Shown: piece after piece, positions 56,289-64,000 of the stretch
Numbering within the stretch: the stretch's first letter is position 1
Layout: each line of letters starts with the position of its first letter
Assembly (NCBI GenBank): GCA_964645045.1
Contig: CAZXYZ010000043.1
Coordinates: 16,737-80,736 of the forward strand
Direction of reading: 5' to 3'
Source: Anammoximicrobium sp964645045
GTDB taxonomy: Bacteria > Planctomycetota > Planctomycetia > Pirellulales > Pirellulaceae
DNA: 64,000 nt
Program-made: the position numbers and the translations under genes
Notes under the pieces: model-generated
What the model was told of the DNA's origin: nothing
Seen by the model: the letters and a program-made list of their open reading frames with translations, nothing else
Database searches by the model: none

Positions 56289-57791
56289 ATGATTCGCCTC
56301 GCTCATCTTGCCACAGTGGTTCTGCTGGTGCTGGCCTCCTGCGGTGCGCAGGCCGCTGACGCCGGCCGTCCGAATGTCCTGCTTCTGATGTCGGACGATT
56401 TGAACAACATGCTGGGTTGTTATGGCGATCCGCTCGCCAAAACGCCCAACCTCGACCGGCTGGCGGCGCGCGGCGTGAGATTCGAGCATGCCTACTGCCA
56501 GTTCCCATTGTGCGGCCCCAGCCGTAATTCGCTGCTGACCGGCCTGTACCCGAACAGCAGCGGCATCTTGCGGAACGCGCAGATCTTCCGCCAGACGATT
56601 CCCTCGCAGGTGAGCCTTCCCCAGGCCTTTCGGCTCCAGGGATATTTCGCCGCGCGGATCGGCAAGCTGTATCACTACAACGTGCCCAACTCGATCGGCA
56701 CCAACGGCCACGACGATCCCGGTTCGTGGGAACTGGAATTGAACCCGGCGGGCGTGGACCGGCTGGAGGAAGAGCCGCACATCTTTACGCTCACCCCGGG
56801 CCAGTTCGGCGGCACGCTCAGCTGGAACGCTTCGCCCAAGAGCGATCAATACCACACCGACGGTTTGCTCGCCGCGGACGCTGAGTGGGTGCTCGAACGC
56901 TGTGCCAAGCAGCGGCAGAGGCCGTTCTTCCTGGCCGTCGGCTTCTACCGGCCGCACACGCCGTACGTCGCGCCCAAGGAGCCGTACTTCGGGTATTATC
57001 CCGAGTCCCAGATGCGCGTGGTGCAAGGCGTCGCAGAAGACCAGGCCGATTTGCCGCCCGCTGCGATTGGCAGCTACAAGCGGGAGCAGGACAAGCTGAC
57101 CGACGATCTCCGCCGGCAGTGCTTGCAAGCGTACTATGCGAGCATCAGTTTTATGGATGCCCAGGTGGGCCGCGTGCTGGAGGCATTGGACCGGCTGGGC
57201 CTGGCCGACAACACCATCATCGTCTTTACCAGCGACCACGGCTACCACACCGGCGAGCACGGGTTGTGGCAGAAAATGAGCCTGTTCGAGGAGAGCGCCC
57301 GCGTGCCCCTGTTGATCGTTGCACCCGGTGCGGCGCAGCAGGGGACGGTCGCCGATGCCCCGGTCGGTCTGATTGACGTCTATCCCACGCTCACCGAACT
57401 GTGCCGTGTCTCGGCCCCCGCCAACCTGCAGGGGCAAAGTCTCGTGCCGATGCTGAAGGACGCTTCAGCAACCGGCCGCGGCTGGACGCTCAGCCAGGTC
57501 ACGCGCGGCGGCGGTACGAAGGCGCGGAGTCCGGGCTTCTTCGGTTACACCCTTCGCATGCCGCACTGGCGCTACACCGAGTGGGACGAGGGACATCAGG
57601 GACGCGAGCTGTACGATCATCGCAGCGATCCGCGGGAGTTGACCAACCTGGCCGCCGACCCCGCGCACGCCCAGACCGTCGAAGAGTTGTCCACGCAACT
57701 TCACGCCGCCGTGCAAACCACATTCCCGCCCTCGGGCGAAACGCCGCCGCTGCTCGAAGGCATTTGGGCCCCCAACCTGACGAACCCCTGA
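56289..57791 (+). CDS. Secreted sulfatase (iduronate-2-sulfatase-like)
   Basis: A 500-residue exported hydrolase. The signal peptide is about residues 1-27 (ATVVLLVLASCGAQA). VLLLMSDDLNNMLGCYG contains the metal Asp pair, CGPSR at 75-79 holds the Cys converted to formylglycine, and FTSDHGYHTGEHGLWQKMS holds further active-site residues. The DPRELTNLAADP segment near the end is typical. Such enzymes remove sulfate esters from polysaccharides and are amplified in planctomycetes. An anaerobic or FGE-type maturase is needed but not seen nearby. The next gene, a sialidase, follows after 36 bases and may be cotranscribed. Confidence 0.92.
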   Translation: MIRLAHLATVVLLVLASCGAQAADAGRPNVLLLMSDDLNNMLGCYGDPLAKTPNLDRLAARGVRFEHAYCQFPLCGPSRNSLLTGLYPNSSGILRNAQIFRQTIPSQVSLPQAFRLQGYFAARIGKLYHYNVPNSIGTNGHDDPGSWELELNPAGVDRLEEEPHIFTLTPGQFGGTLSWNASPKSDQYHTDGLLAADAEWVLERCAKQRQRPFFLAVGFYRPHTPYVAPKEPYFGYYPESQMRVVQGVAEDQADLPPAAIGSYKREQDKLTDDLRRQCLQAYYASISFMDAQVGRVLEALDRLGLADNTIIVFTSDHGYHTGEHGLWQKMSLFEESARVPLLIVAPGAAQQGTVADAPVGLIDVYPTLTELCRVSAPANLQGQSLVPMLKDASATGRGWTLSQVTRGGGTKARSPGFFGYTLRMPHWRYTEWDEGHQGRELYDHRSDPRELTNLAADPAHAQTVEELSTQLHAAVQTTFPPSGETPPLLEGIWAPNLTNP

Positions 57792-57827
57792 GCCGGCCGA
57801 AAAAAACAACCTCCAGGACCTCCAATC

Positions 57828-58949
57828 ATGAACCGCTCCCTGCTTCTGCTCGTTCTGTTCGGTCTGCCGACAATGCCCAACGCTGCCGAACCCGGCGCGG
57901 AGTCACCGATGCCGGCGCAGGCGGATGTTTTCGTCTCCGGCGTTGACGGTTATCGCGCCTATCGCATTCCGGTCATCGAGACCGCCCCCGATGGTTCGCT
58001 GCTGGCGTTTGCCGAGGCCCGCAAGCACAACCTCGGTGATCCAGGCACGGAGACCAATGACATCGATCTGGTTGGTAAACGAAGTTGCGACGCGGGACGC
58101 ACGTGGTCAGCCATGAAAGTCATCGAGGACCCCGGCGAGTTGTGGTCCGCGGCCAATGCAGCGACCGTGGTCGACCGCCAGACCGGCCGAGTTTGGCTGC
58201 ACTACTTGCGATGTAAGCCGGGCAAAGACACCAATGCGGCTCGGCCCGGCACTGACGACGTGCAGAACCTGGTCCGCACCAGCGACGACAACGGTCAGAC
58301 CTGGTCCGATCCGATCGACTTGACCTCCGTCGCGAGGGACATGCAAGACCCGAACTGGCGGTGCAGTGTTCCGGGCCCGGGCGGGGCCATTCAGGACCAA
58401 GCAGGCCGTCTGATCGTGCCGATCTGGAAAGTCGCCCCTGCGGATGTGCTGGCGATCTTCAGCGAGGACCACGGGAAGACCTGGAAACGCGGGCACACGG
58501 TGCCGGGCAATCTTGGCGGCGACGAGAACCAGTTGGTGGAGTTGGCCGACGGACGAATCCTTATGGACTACCGGCAGAACAGCGGTGCCCATCGTTGGCT
58601 GGCCACCAGTCGCGACGGCGGGCAGTCATGGACCCCGCCGCGGCCAGGCGAGACCGTCACTCCGGTCTGCTGCGCCATCGAGCGGCTGACCTTGAAGTCG
58701 GCTGGTGACACCCGCGACCGCATCCTGTGGACCGGTCCCCAAGGTCCCGGGCGCAAGAAGTTGGTAGCTCGGACCAGCTACGACGAGGGACAAACCTTCC
58801 AGAATGAACGGTTGATCTCTGACGAGCCGGCGGCTTACTCCGACCTCACGATTCTCCAGGACAAGAGCGTCGGCATCCTCTGGGAACGCGCGGACTACAA
58901 ATTCATCACCTTCACACACGTCGACCTTTCGTGGCTCGAACCGAAGTAA
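57828..58949 (+). CDS. Secreted exo-alpha-sialidase (BNR/Asp-box)
   Basis: A 373-residue protein with a short signal peptide (about 1-20). The beta-propeller sialidase marks are YRIP near residue 45, whose Arg binds the carboxylate, and Asp boxes SDDNGQTW, SEDHGKTW and SRDGGQSW. A FAEAR segment and a late Arg/Tyr complete the likely active site. It cleaves terminal sialic acids or related sugars. Pairing with the sulfatase suggests use of host or algal glycans. Confidence 0.88.
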   Translation: MNRSLLLLVLFGLPTMPNAAEPGAESPMPAQADVFVSGVDGYRAYRIPVIETAPDGSLLAFAEARKHNLGDPGTETNDIDLVGKRSCDAGRTWSAMKVIEDPGELWSAANAATVVDRQTGRVWLHYLRCKPGKDTNAARPGTDDVQNLVRTSDDNGQTWSDPIDLTSVARDMQDPNWRCSVPGPGGAIQDQAGRLIVPIWKVAPADVLAIFSEDHGKTWKRGHTVPGNLGGDENQLVELADGRILMDYRQNSGAHRWLATSRDGGQSWTPPRPGETVTPVCCAIERLTLKSAGDTRDRILWTGPQGPGRKKLVARTSYDEGQTFQNERLISDEPAAYSDLTILQDKSVGILWERADYKFITFTHVDLSWLEPK

Positions 58950-59005
58950 GCTGTCAAGCATCCTCCTGCACGCGATCGCCGCCTTGCGTGCAGCCACTCG
59001 CGGCA

Positions 59006-59689
59006 TCACTCCTTGGCCTGTGGCGGCATCACCCAGGGTTGCAGGAACTTGCCGTCGATCGGGTTGTTTCCCCGGGACTCCCACCATTTGGCCCAGGCCT
59101 GCTTGTCCTGCTGGAAATCCTGGCCCGTCTTCCGCGACAAAGCTGCGCGTGCCCATTGCCGGGTGTTTTGGTTACCGTGATCAACCAGGCCGACAAGCAA
59201 TGGCACCGCCTCATCCGATTCCTGACGGGCCAAGGCGGCCACCGCCATCCATTTCGGACGGCAGTCGTAGTCGCGATCCACGCGGTGATAGCCGGCGACC
59301 TTGATGAGGCCGGGCAGAAGCCGCTTGTCTTTGAACGCACTCGCCTCCGCCAGTCCCGCACACAGGTGGCGGCCGTACTCGCCCTGTTCCAACAACAGCG
59401 CCAAGTGCTGGGTCCTTTTTTCTCGCGCCGCGGCGGACAGACCCGCACATGCATCTTCGTTGAGCCACATTCCGCTCGGACCAAACATCCTTGCCGTCCA
59501 TAGGATGTACTCCTTGACCTCGGGATGTGCCTTGCCGTAAGACGTTTCTACCTCAGCCTCCGCCTTCTGCATGTCGAACGGCGCCGGCGACGTTGCCGCC
59601 AGGGCCGGTTCCCCCGCTTGGCCGACACTGCAAGCCATGCAGAGGATCAATAACACGACGACAGCAATCGATGTTCTTGTCCCATTCAT
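59006..59689 (-). CDS. Exported HEAT-repeat-like protein
   Basis: A 227-residue protein from the ATG at 59689, which has AAGGA at a good distance. The signal region (SIAVVVLLILCMACSVGQAG) may be a lipoprotein signal, with Cys near residue 16-19. The body is alpha-helical and contains HEAT-like units (WMAVAALARQESDEAVPLLV and GNQNTRQWARAAL). The C-terminal WAKWWESRGNNP is common in planctomycete HEAT proteins. Function unknown, probably a protein-binding scaffold outside the cytoplasm. Confidence 0.75.
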   Translation of the reverse strand: MNGTRTSIAVVVLLILCMACSVGQAGEPALAATSPAPFDMQKAEAEVETSYGKAHPEVKEYILWTARMFGPSGMWLNEDACAGLSAAAREKRTQHLALLLEQGEYGRHLCAGLAEASAFKDKRLLPGLIKVAGYHRVDRDYDCRPKWMAVAALARQESDEAVPLLVGLVDHGNQNTRQWARAALSRKTGQDFQQDKQAWAKWWESRGNNPIDGKFLQPWVMPPQAKE

Positions 59690-59835
59690 TTTGTTCTGTC
59701 CTTCTCGTCGAACGTCCGAGCCACGTTGGCGGCTCGAGTGGCTCAACCATCATCCCACACGCGATCGCCGCCTCGCGTGGAAACGGTTATCCCGCTGCCG
59801 GCCGTACTTGCCCGGCCGCTGCACAATCCGATCCT

Positions 59836-60270
59836 TCATCCGTTCGCCGCGTGTTTCCGCTCCCACCAATGCGCGAACGTGGCCGCAATCCAGAAGATGA
59901 CCAAGACTGGAAGCGCGTAAATCCCTACGAATAGGAAGGCGATCGGAGATTGGGGATCGGGATTCACAAAGAACGCCTGCGCGCAGATGTACGCAAACCA
60001 GGCTCCGTACAGAACGGAGCTGATGGTGAGCAGGACTTGAGCGCGGATGGAACGTAATGCAAACGCCAACCCCAGGGAGACCACAAGGGGGCCGAAGGAG
60101 AATGGCACGAAAAACAGCCCCGCGGAAAAGGGATCCGCTTGGGAACACAGCACGAGCGTCCCCGTCAGGACGATGGTTGCCGTCGTCCAAAACGCCGGGC
60201 CGAACCGCAGGTGAGCCCCTCGGACGGTTGTTTTGCCACCGGACGAGGGACGGGACGTTACCGTTTGCAT
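59836..60270 (-). CDS. Small polytopic membrane protein, unknown function
   Basis: A 144-residue protein with four predicted helices (for example FWTTATIVLTGTLVLCSQAD and FGPLVVSLGLAFALRS) and a short charged C-terminus ERKHAANG. The ATG at 60270 has AGGGA upstream; an ATG at 60327 is a longer alternative. No family recognised. It lies 146 bases after the HEAT gene start on the same strand. Confidence 0.65.
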   Translation of the reverse strand: MQTVTSRPSSGGKTTVRGAHLRFGPAFWTTATIVLTGTLVLCSQADPFSAGLFFVPFSFGPLVVSLGLAFALRSIRAQVLLTISSVLYGAWFAYICAQAFFVNPDPQSPIAFLFVGIYALPVLVIFWIAATFAHWWERKHAANG

Positions 60271-60596
60271 GGTTGTGTTGGTCCCTGTCGCAAAGTGGAT
60301 AATGCATCTTCTTTTGTCTACATCCATTCCGCGTGAATCGCGGACGAATGGGCTATATCGATTCTGCCGTTTTTTTCGCCCGCCACTCGAAAACGCCAAC
60401 TTCGCCGACGCGGGGCTTCGTCGGCGCCGATGCGGCCTTACCTGCCGCGTCACGACCACCCGTCGGAAACGTCCGGTTTTTCCGGATTTTCTGCCCGCGC
60501 ATGACCAACCGTGTCACGGCGCCGGCGAATAATACATGCTGGCAAGGACACGCCGTGGCAAAAGACTTGACCGACGTTTAGCGAAAGGGCCATGCC
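60271..60596. other. 326-bp divergent intergenic region
   Basis: Between the leftward membrane protein and the rightward YbjN-like gene. It should hold promoters for both. An AATAATACATG box lies at about 60528-60538, but no good -35 partner was recognised. No gene found. Confidence 0.4.
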
Positions 60597-61097
60597 ATGA
60601 CCGCCGCCTTTGAAGAACTGATCCGCCTGTTGGACGAACGGGAAATCGCGTATTCGACCAGCGACGACCAGATCCTACGGACAGACCTTCGGGGGGAAGT
60701 CGCCTCGTACCGGATTCTGGCTCGCGTGGAGCCCGAGTTCGATCTATTCCAGGTTTTCGGTTATTCGCCGCTGCGGGTTCCGGTTGGCTGCCGGCCAGCC
60801 ATCGCCGAAGCCGTCGCCAGGGCGAACTACGGCCTGCGTTTGGGCAAGTTCGAATTGGACGTCGACGAGGGCGAATTGCGCTTTCAGTCGGTGCAGATCA
60901 TGACCGGCGACACGGTCGGCGAGGAAGTGATCGACCGGATGATCAGCACGACCTTGAACATGCTGGATATGTACCTGCCGGCATTCCTATCGGTGATCTA
61001 CGCCAACGAACTGCCCAGGGACGCCGTCCGACGGGTCGAGGCGGCGTTCAGCGGGATCGGGGAAACGGACGGCCAAAACGCGGAATCGGACGAGTGA
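60597..61097 (+). CDS. YbjN-like protein
   Basis: A 166-residue soluble protein resembling the YbjN / type III chaperone-like fold. An N-terminal helix (FEELIRLLDERE) is followed by strands YRILARVEPEFDLFQVFGYS, then REAIAEAVARANYGLRLG-like helix sequence and DVDEGELRFQSVQIM. Family members are small alpha/beta proteins of unknown or stress-related function. Its stop overlaps the reading frame of the following zinc-ribbon gene, so the two are cotranscribed. An AAAGGG site precedes the ATG. Confidence 0.7.
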   Translation: MTAAFEELIRLLDEREIAYSTSDDQILRTDLRGEVASYRILARVEPEFDLFQVFGYSPLRVPVGCRPAIAEAVARANYGLRLGKFELDVDEGELRFQSVQIMTGDTVGEEVIDRMISTTLNMLDMYLPAFLSVIYANELPRDAVRRVEAAFSGIGETDGQNAESDE

Positions 61098-61114
61098 AAG
61101 ACCAAGGTGGTCTC

Positions 61115-62380
61115 ATGCCCATTCTGTTTATCTGCCCTGACTGCGCCAGCACGCTCCGTGTACCGGACAACGCGGGCGGGTGCGACACGAGGTGCCCCAA
61201 GTGCTATGCGGCGTTAATTGTGCCCGACCCAGGGGAAAGGAGGACTGACGCGAATCTTCTGGGAGCTTGGCGCCAGACTGTGCGTTCAGGGCAGCCGCCC
61301 AAGCTGGAACCAAGCGGATCCTCCCCGGGCTTTCTGGCGCGGCTGCGAGATGCCTCGTCCGCCGCAATCACGGCATTCATTGGGGGAATGCGATCGGACG
61401 CCGAGTCCCCTGCTGTGGCGACAGACGATCAACAAGGGCGTGCTCGACGCCCGGAGACGGAAATCCCAACCTCCCCATTCGCACCCGTCGCCGTGCAGAT
61501 CGGGCGTGCCGCGGCTGGTAATTCAGCCGTCGCCGAACCGATTTCGAGGCGTGGCCACGATCCCGTAACCAACGCAGACGGGACGGCTGGCAATTCGGCC
61601 GACCCCAAGACGATTTCAGATCTTAAGCCACCAGAAACCGCAGCCGTCCACCCACCCAAGCCTCTCGCGGAAAGCGCCGATCCGAAGAAGAACCGACCTC
61701 CAGACTTGATTCCGGATGATCCGTTGGTCGACCTTGGTTCATGGGGCGCCAGTCATGATCTCGAAGCCGGAGCCATCAAACGAGTTGGGAACGTTGAAGT
61801 GGCGCTCGGTTACAGGTTTTCCACCGTGTACGTTCCCCACAATGCACGCGGGATCGCCGAAGGCAACATGCCGATATTGCACACTCCTTTTGTCGTGGGT
61901 TATCGCGAGCCTGGAGGCGTTTATACGCTCCCGACTGCCGGATTCATTCCCGTGAATGGGGAACCTCACAAAATCGAATTCGCGTCGAGCGACGCGTCCA
62001 TTGTCAAGATTTGCGACGATGGCAGCGCGAGTTTTCATCGTGGGGGGATAGCTCAGGTTACGGCCCGAATCGCAGGAAATTCGATCTCCATCTCGGTCAC
62101 GGTCGTCGAGTTCCCTTTGAATGCCGGACGGATGCCGAAGGAGTACCGAGGCAATGCAGCGAGCGTGGAAGATGTAGTTCGATGTTTGGGCCTTCCAGAC
62201 CAACGAACGCATCACTTCGTGGCATCGTCTGATCCGAAGACCATCGACGGCATTCGCTACTGCGACGACATTGCGGTCGATCACTGGACCTACCGGAAAT
62301 ATCCCGGGGCGGTTATCGCTGTTGTCGGGCATTCGTCGCGTGGCTGGCTGTGGTGCGTCGGCACGCGCAAGGATAGATAG
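61115..62380 (+). CDS. Zinc-ribbon protein with Ser/Pro linker and Ig-like/BIG2 domain
   Basis: A 421-residue protein of unknown function. The N-terminus has a four-Cys zinc ribbon (CPDCASTLRVPDNAGGCDTR, then CPKCY). Residues about 60-210 are a low-complexity linker. Residues about 270-330 (IEFASSDASIVKICDDGSAS, then a GGIAQVTARI strand) resemble a bacterial Ig-like BIG2 domain. The C-terminal 90 residues are an unassigned globular domain. No signal peptide. The ATG 61115 has AAGGTGG upstream; a GTG at 61094 overlapping the previous stop is possible. Confidence 0.65.
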   Translation: MPILFICPDCASTLRVPDNAGGCDTRCPKCYAALIVPDPGERRTDANLLGAWRQTVRSGQPPKLEPSGSSPGFLARLRDASSAAITAFIGGMRSDAESPAVATDDQQGRARRPETEIPTSPFAPVAVQIGRAAAGNSAVAEPISRRGHDPVTNADGTAGNSADPKTISDLKPPETAAVHPPKPLAESADPKKNRPPDLIPDDPLVDLGSWGASHDLEAGAIKRVGNVEVALGYRFSTVYVPHNARGIAEGNMPILHTPFVVGYREPGGVYTLPTAGFIPVNGEPHKIEFASSDASIVKICDDGSASFHRGGIAQVTARIAGNSISISVTVVEFPLNAGRMPKEYRGNAASVEDVVRCLGLPDQRTHHFVASSDPKTIDGIRYCDDIAVDHWTYRKYPGAVIAVVGHSSRGWLWCVGTRKDR

Positions 62381-62480
62381 CTCATTTCCTGGCAGCGTCT
62401 GCACGTACGCCCAGGTCGCGACGATTCGCGATTGTCGTTCGGCGAGATCGCCCGCGAGTTGGACGCTCTGAGCAACCCTT

Positions 62481-62509
62481 TTGCAGGGCCAGAATGGACG
62501 TGCTACACT
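62481..62509 (+). promoter_or_regulatory. Weak sigma70-like promoter candidate
   Basis: TTGCAG (62481-62486) and TACACT (62504-62509) are spaced 17 bases. The -10 matches four of six consensus positions and the -35 three of six. It lies 65 bases before the GTG start of the following restriction-methylase, whose RBS is AGAGG. The match is weak. Confidence 0.3.
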
Positions 62510-62573
62510 GGCACCACGCCTCGATTGGGAGGCCCTGGGTTGCAGTACGCCGCAGATTTGCCAGAGGATTGCC

Positions 62574-64000
62574 GTGCCGATTGAACGAAAACCCCTGTTT
62601 CGCCCGGACGTCATGCACCAGCATCTGGTCGCGTTTCAGCTGCCGGAGTACATCGTCACGATCCGCCCCAGTCTGACGCATTGGGCCGACTTGATTGCGT
62701 CCGGACGGGCCGACAAGTTGAACGAAAAGGAACTACTGCCTGACTTCCTGACGGATTTCTTTGTCGATCTGCTGGGCTACACGCGGCCGGCAGATGGCGG
62801 CCAACGCTACACGCTGTCCCGCGAGAAGCACGTTCAAGTGGATGGCAAGTATGCGGACGCCGTGCTCGGCGAATTCAACGGCCGCGAGCGGCCGGTTGTG
62901 GCCGTCGAAGGCAAAGGGACCAGGGATCCGCTCGACCGCCCCTTTGCCGGGCGGAAGATGTCGGCCGTGGACCAATGTTATCGTTATGCGATCAACCTGC
63001 CTTGCGATTGGATCATCGTCACCTCGATGCGGCAGGTGCGGCTGTACTACAAGGGCGCGGACCAGCTGACCTACGAACGGTTCGATGTCGAAGCCTTGGC
63101 GGACAACGAGAACTTGCTTCGTCAGTTCGTTTTTCTGCTCGGCGCCGTCCGGGTGGTGCCCACGGGTGGTCGTTCCCACCTGTACGATCTGCTGGCCGAG
63201 TCGGAGAAGGTCGGCCGCGAACTGACGAAGAAGTTCTACGTCCAGTACGGCGACATGCGGCAGGACGCCTTTGCCCGCCTGTGCCAGGACAACCCCCAAG
63301 TGCCGCCCAAGATCGTGCTGGCGGACACGCAGAAGCTGCTGGATCGCGTCCTGTTCTGCGCGTTTGCCGAGGATCGCGGCCTGCTGCCCGTGGACACCAT
63401 CCAGAAAGCTTACGAGCATCGGGATCCGTACCATCCGCGGCCGATCTACGACAACTTCCGCGGGCTGTTTCAAGCCATCAATGGCGGCAATGCGGCGCTG
63501 GGCATCCACGCTTACAACGGCGGGTTGTTCGCCGAAGATGCGAGCCTGGATCACCTGCAGGTGTCGGATGATGTCTGCGCCTATTTTCGCGACTTAGGCG
63601 GCTACGACTACAGGCCGCCTCATCAAGCGGCCATCGAGACGGGCGGCGACCGCATCATCGACGTCGACATTCTGGGCCACATTTTCGAGCAGTCGATCAC
63701 CGACCTGGAGCGGCTGCGGAACGAACTGGACGGCCTCGTCGAACCGGTGGGGCCGGACAAACACAAGACGCGGCGCAAGAAGGAAGGGGCGTTCTACACG
63801 CCGTCGTTCATCACCCGCTACATCGTCGAACAAGCGTTGGGCGGCGTGCTGAAGGACCGCTTCGACCGACTGAGGCAGAAACACCTGGAGGACGCTCGCG
63901 GGACAGCCCGCACCGCTCTGGCGGACCCGATGGTGTACACGCTGGACACGCTGAAGAAGCCGGAACGTGCGGCGCTCGTCGATTTCTGGGACGCGTGGCA
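62574..64000 (+). CDS. Eco57I/PglX-like restriction-modification methylase (partial, runs off the window)
   Basis: The frame is open from a GTG at 62574 (AGAGG just upstream) to the window end, 475 codons. Residues about 50-150 look like an endonuclease domain with a PD-(D/E)XK-like Glu-x-Lys in VVAVEGKGTRDPLDRP. The family hallmark GAFYTPSFITRYIVEQALGG (about 408-427) precedes the SAM-binding N6-adenine methylase domain, which lies beyond the edge. This is the layout of single-chain type IIG/IIL enzymes and of BREX PglX; no other BREX gene is visible. It is 193 bases after the previous gene. Confidence 0.8.
   Translation, partial: MPIERKPLFRPDVMHQHLVAFQLPEYIVTIRPSLTHWADLIASGRADKLNEKELLPDFLTDFFVDLLGYTRPADGGQRYTLSREKHVQVDGKYADAVLGEFNGRERPVVAVEGKGTRDPLDRPFAGRKMSAVDQCYRYAINLPCDWIIVTSMRQVRLYYKGADQLTYERFDVEALADNENLLRQFVFLLGAVRVVPTGGRSHLYDLLAESEKVGRELTKKFYVQYGDMRQDAFARLCQDNPQVPPKIVLADTQKLLDRVLFCAFAEDRGLLPVDTIQKAYEHRDPYHPRPIYDNFRGLFQAINGGNAALGIHAYNGGLFAEDASLDHLQVSDDVCAYFRDLGGYDYRPPHQAAIETGGDRIIDVDILGHIFEQSITDLERLRNELDGLVEPVGPDKHKTRRKKEGAFYTPSFITRYIVEQALGGVLKDRFDRLRQKHLEDARGTARTALADPMVYTLDTLKKPERAALVDFWDAW

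Noticed and set aside
58931..59503. Plus-strand frame opposite the HEAT-repeat gene
   Set aside because: No ribosome site or family features; the minus-strand frame has a signal peptide and HEAT-like repeats.
62574..64000. BREX locus
   Set aside because: Only a PglX-like gene start is seen; no BrxA, BrxB, BrxC, PglZ or BrxL gene lies in the window.

Overview
The window is high-GC bacterial DNA that reads as a planctomycete, most likely Pirellulales-like. The evidence is a complete alternative complex III plus caa3-type oxidase operon, an iduronate-type sulfatase, DUF4159 and dockerin-bearing exported proteins, an N-terminal LExRxxLS-like export motif on the esterase at 23751, and many short palindromic intergenic repeats. 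No rRNA, tRNA or CRISPR array was found.

Layout. 1-7191: a rightward, tightly packed lipid/glycoconjugate cluster with the end of an MMPL/RND exporter, RmlA nucleotidyltransferase, a COG4091-type oxidoreductase, a methyltransferase, a GT1 glycosyltransferase, a flippase-like membrane protein and an ATP-grasp ligase. 7188-23133: a mostly leftward accessory island holding a transposase fragment, an Rpn-type nuclease, an XRE regulator, and a three-part helicase/methylase/restriction-type system (SNF2 helicase, beta-class DNA adenine methylase, DEAD/Res protein) interrupted by an S23 four-helix-bundle cassette. It also holds a truncated anti-phage dCTP deaminase and the wreckage of a serine recombinase element and a RAYT transposase. 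At 23134-23313 the last 180 bp of the ATP-grasp gene reappear in the same orientation, so the island lies between two copies of that gene's 3' end.

23751-35924: biosynthesis resumes with an exported dockerin/esterase-fold protein, a 2497-residue fully reducing type I polyketide synthase with its own thioesterase, a GH3-family acyl-acid amido synthetase, and an enolase-superfamily (dipeptide-epimerase-like) enzyme. Read together with 1-7191, this suggests a pathway making an amino-acid-conjugated and possibly glycosylated polyketide lipid that is exported by an MMPL pump.

35986-42693: ordinary genes (truB, a two-domain GT2 glycosyltransferase, a TPR-like fragment, a DUF4159 protein, pncA) separated by MITE-like inverted repeats. 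43128-56252: the respiratory operon actA-actB-actC-actDE-actF, a small membrane protein, a SCO/CoxB/cytochrome c triple fusion, then coxA, coxC and coxD, moving electrons from quinol to oxygen. 56289-58949: a secreted sulfatase and a sialidase. 59006-62380: small exported, membrane and hypothetical proteins, including a YbjN-like/zinc-ribbon pair. 62574-64000: the start of a large Eco57I-like restriction-methylase that runs off the end.
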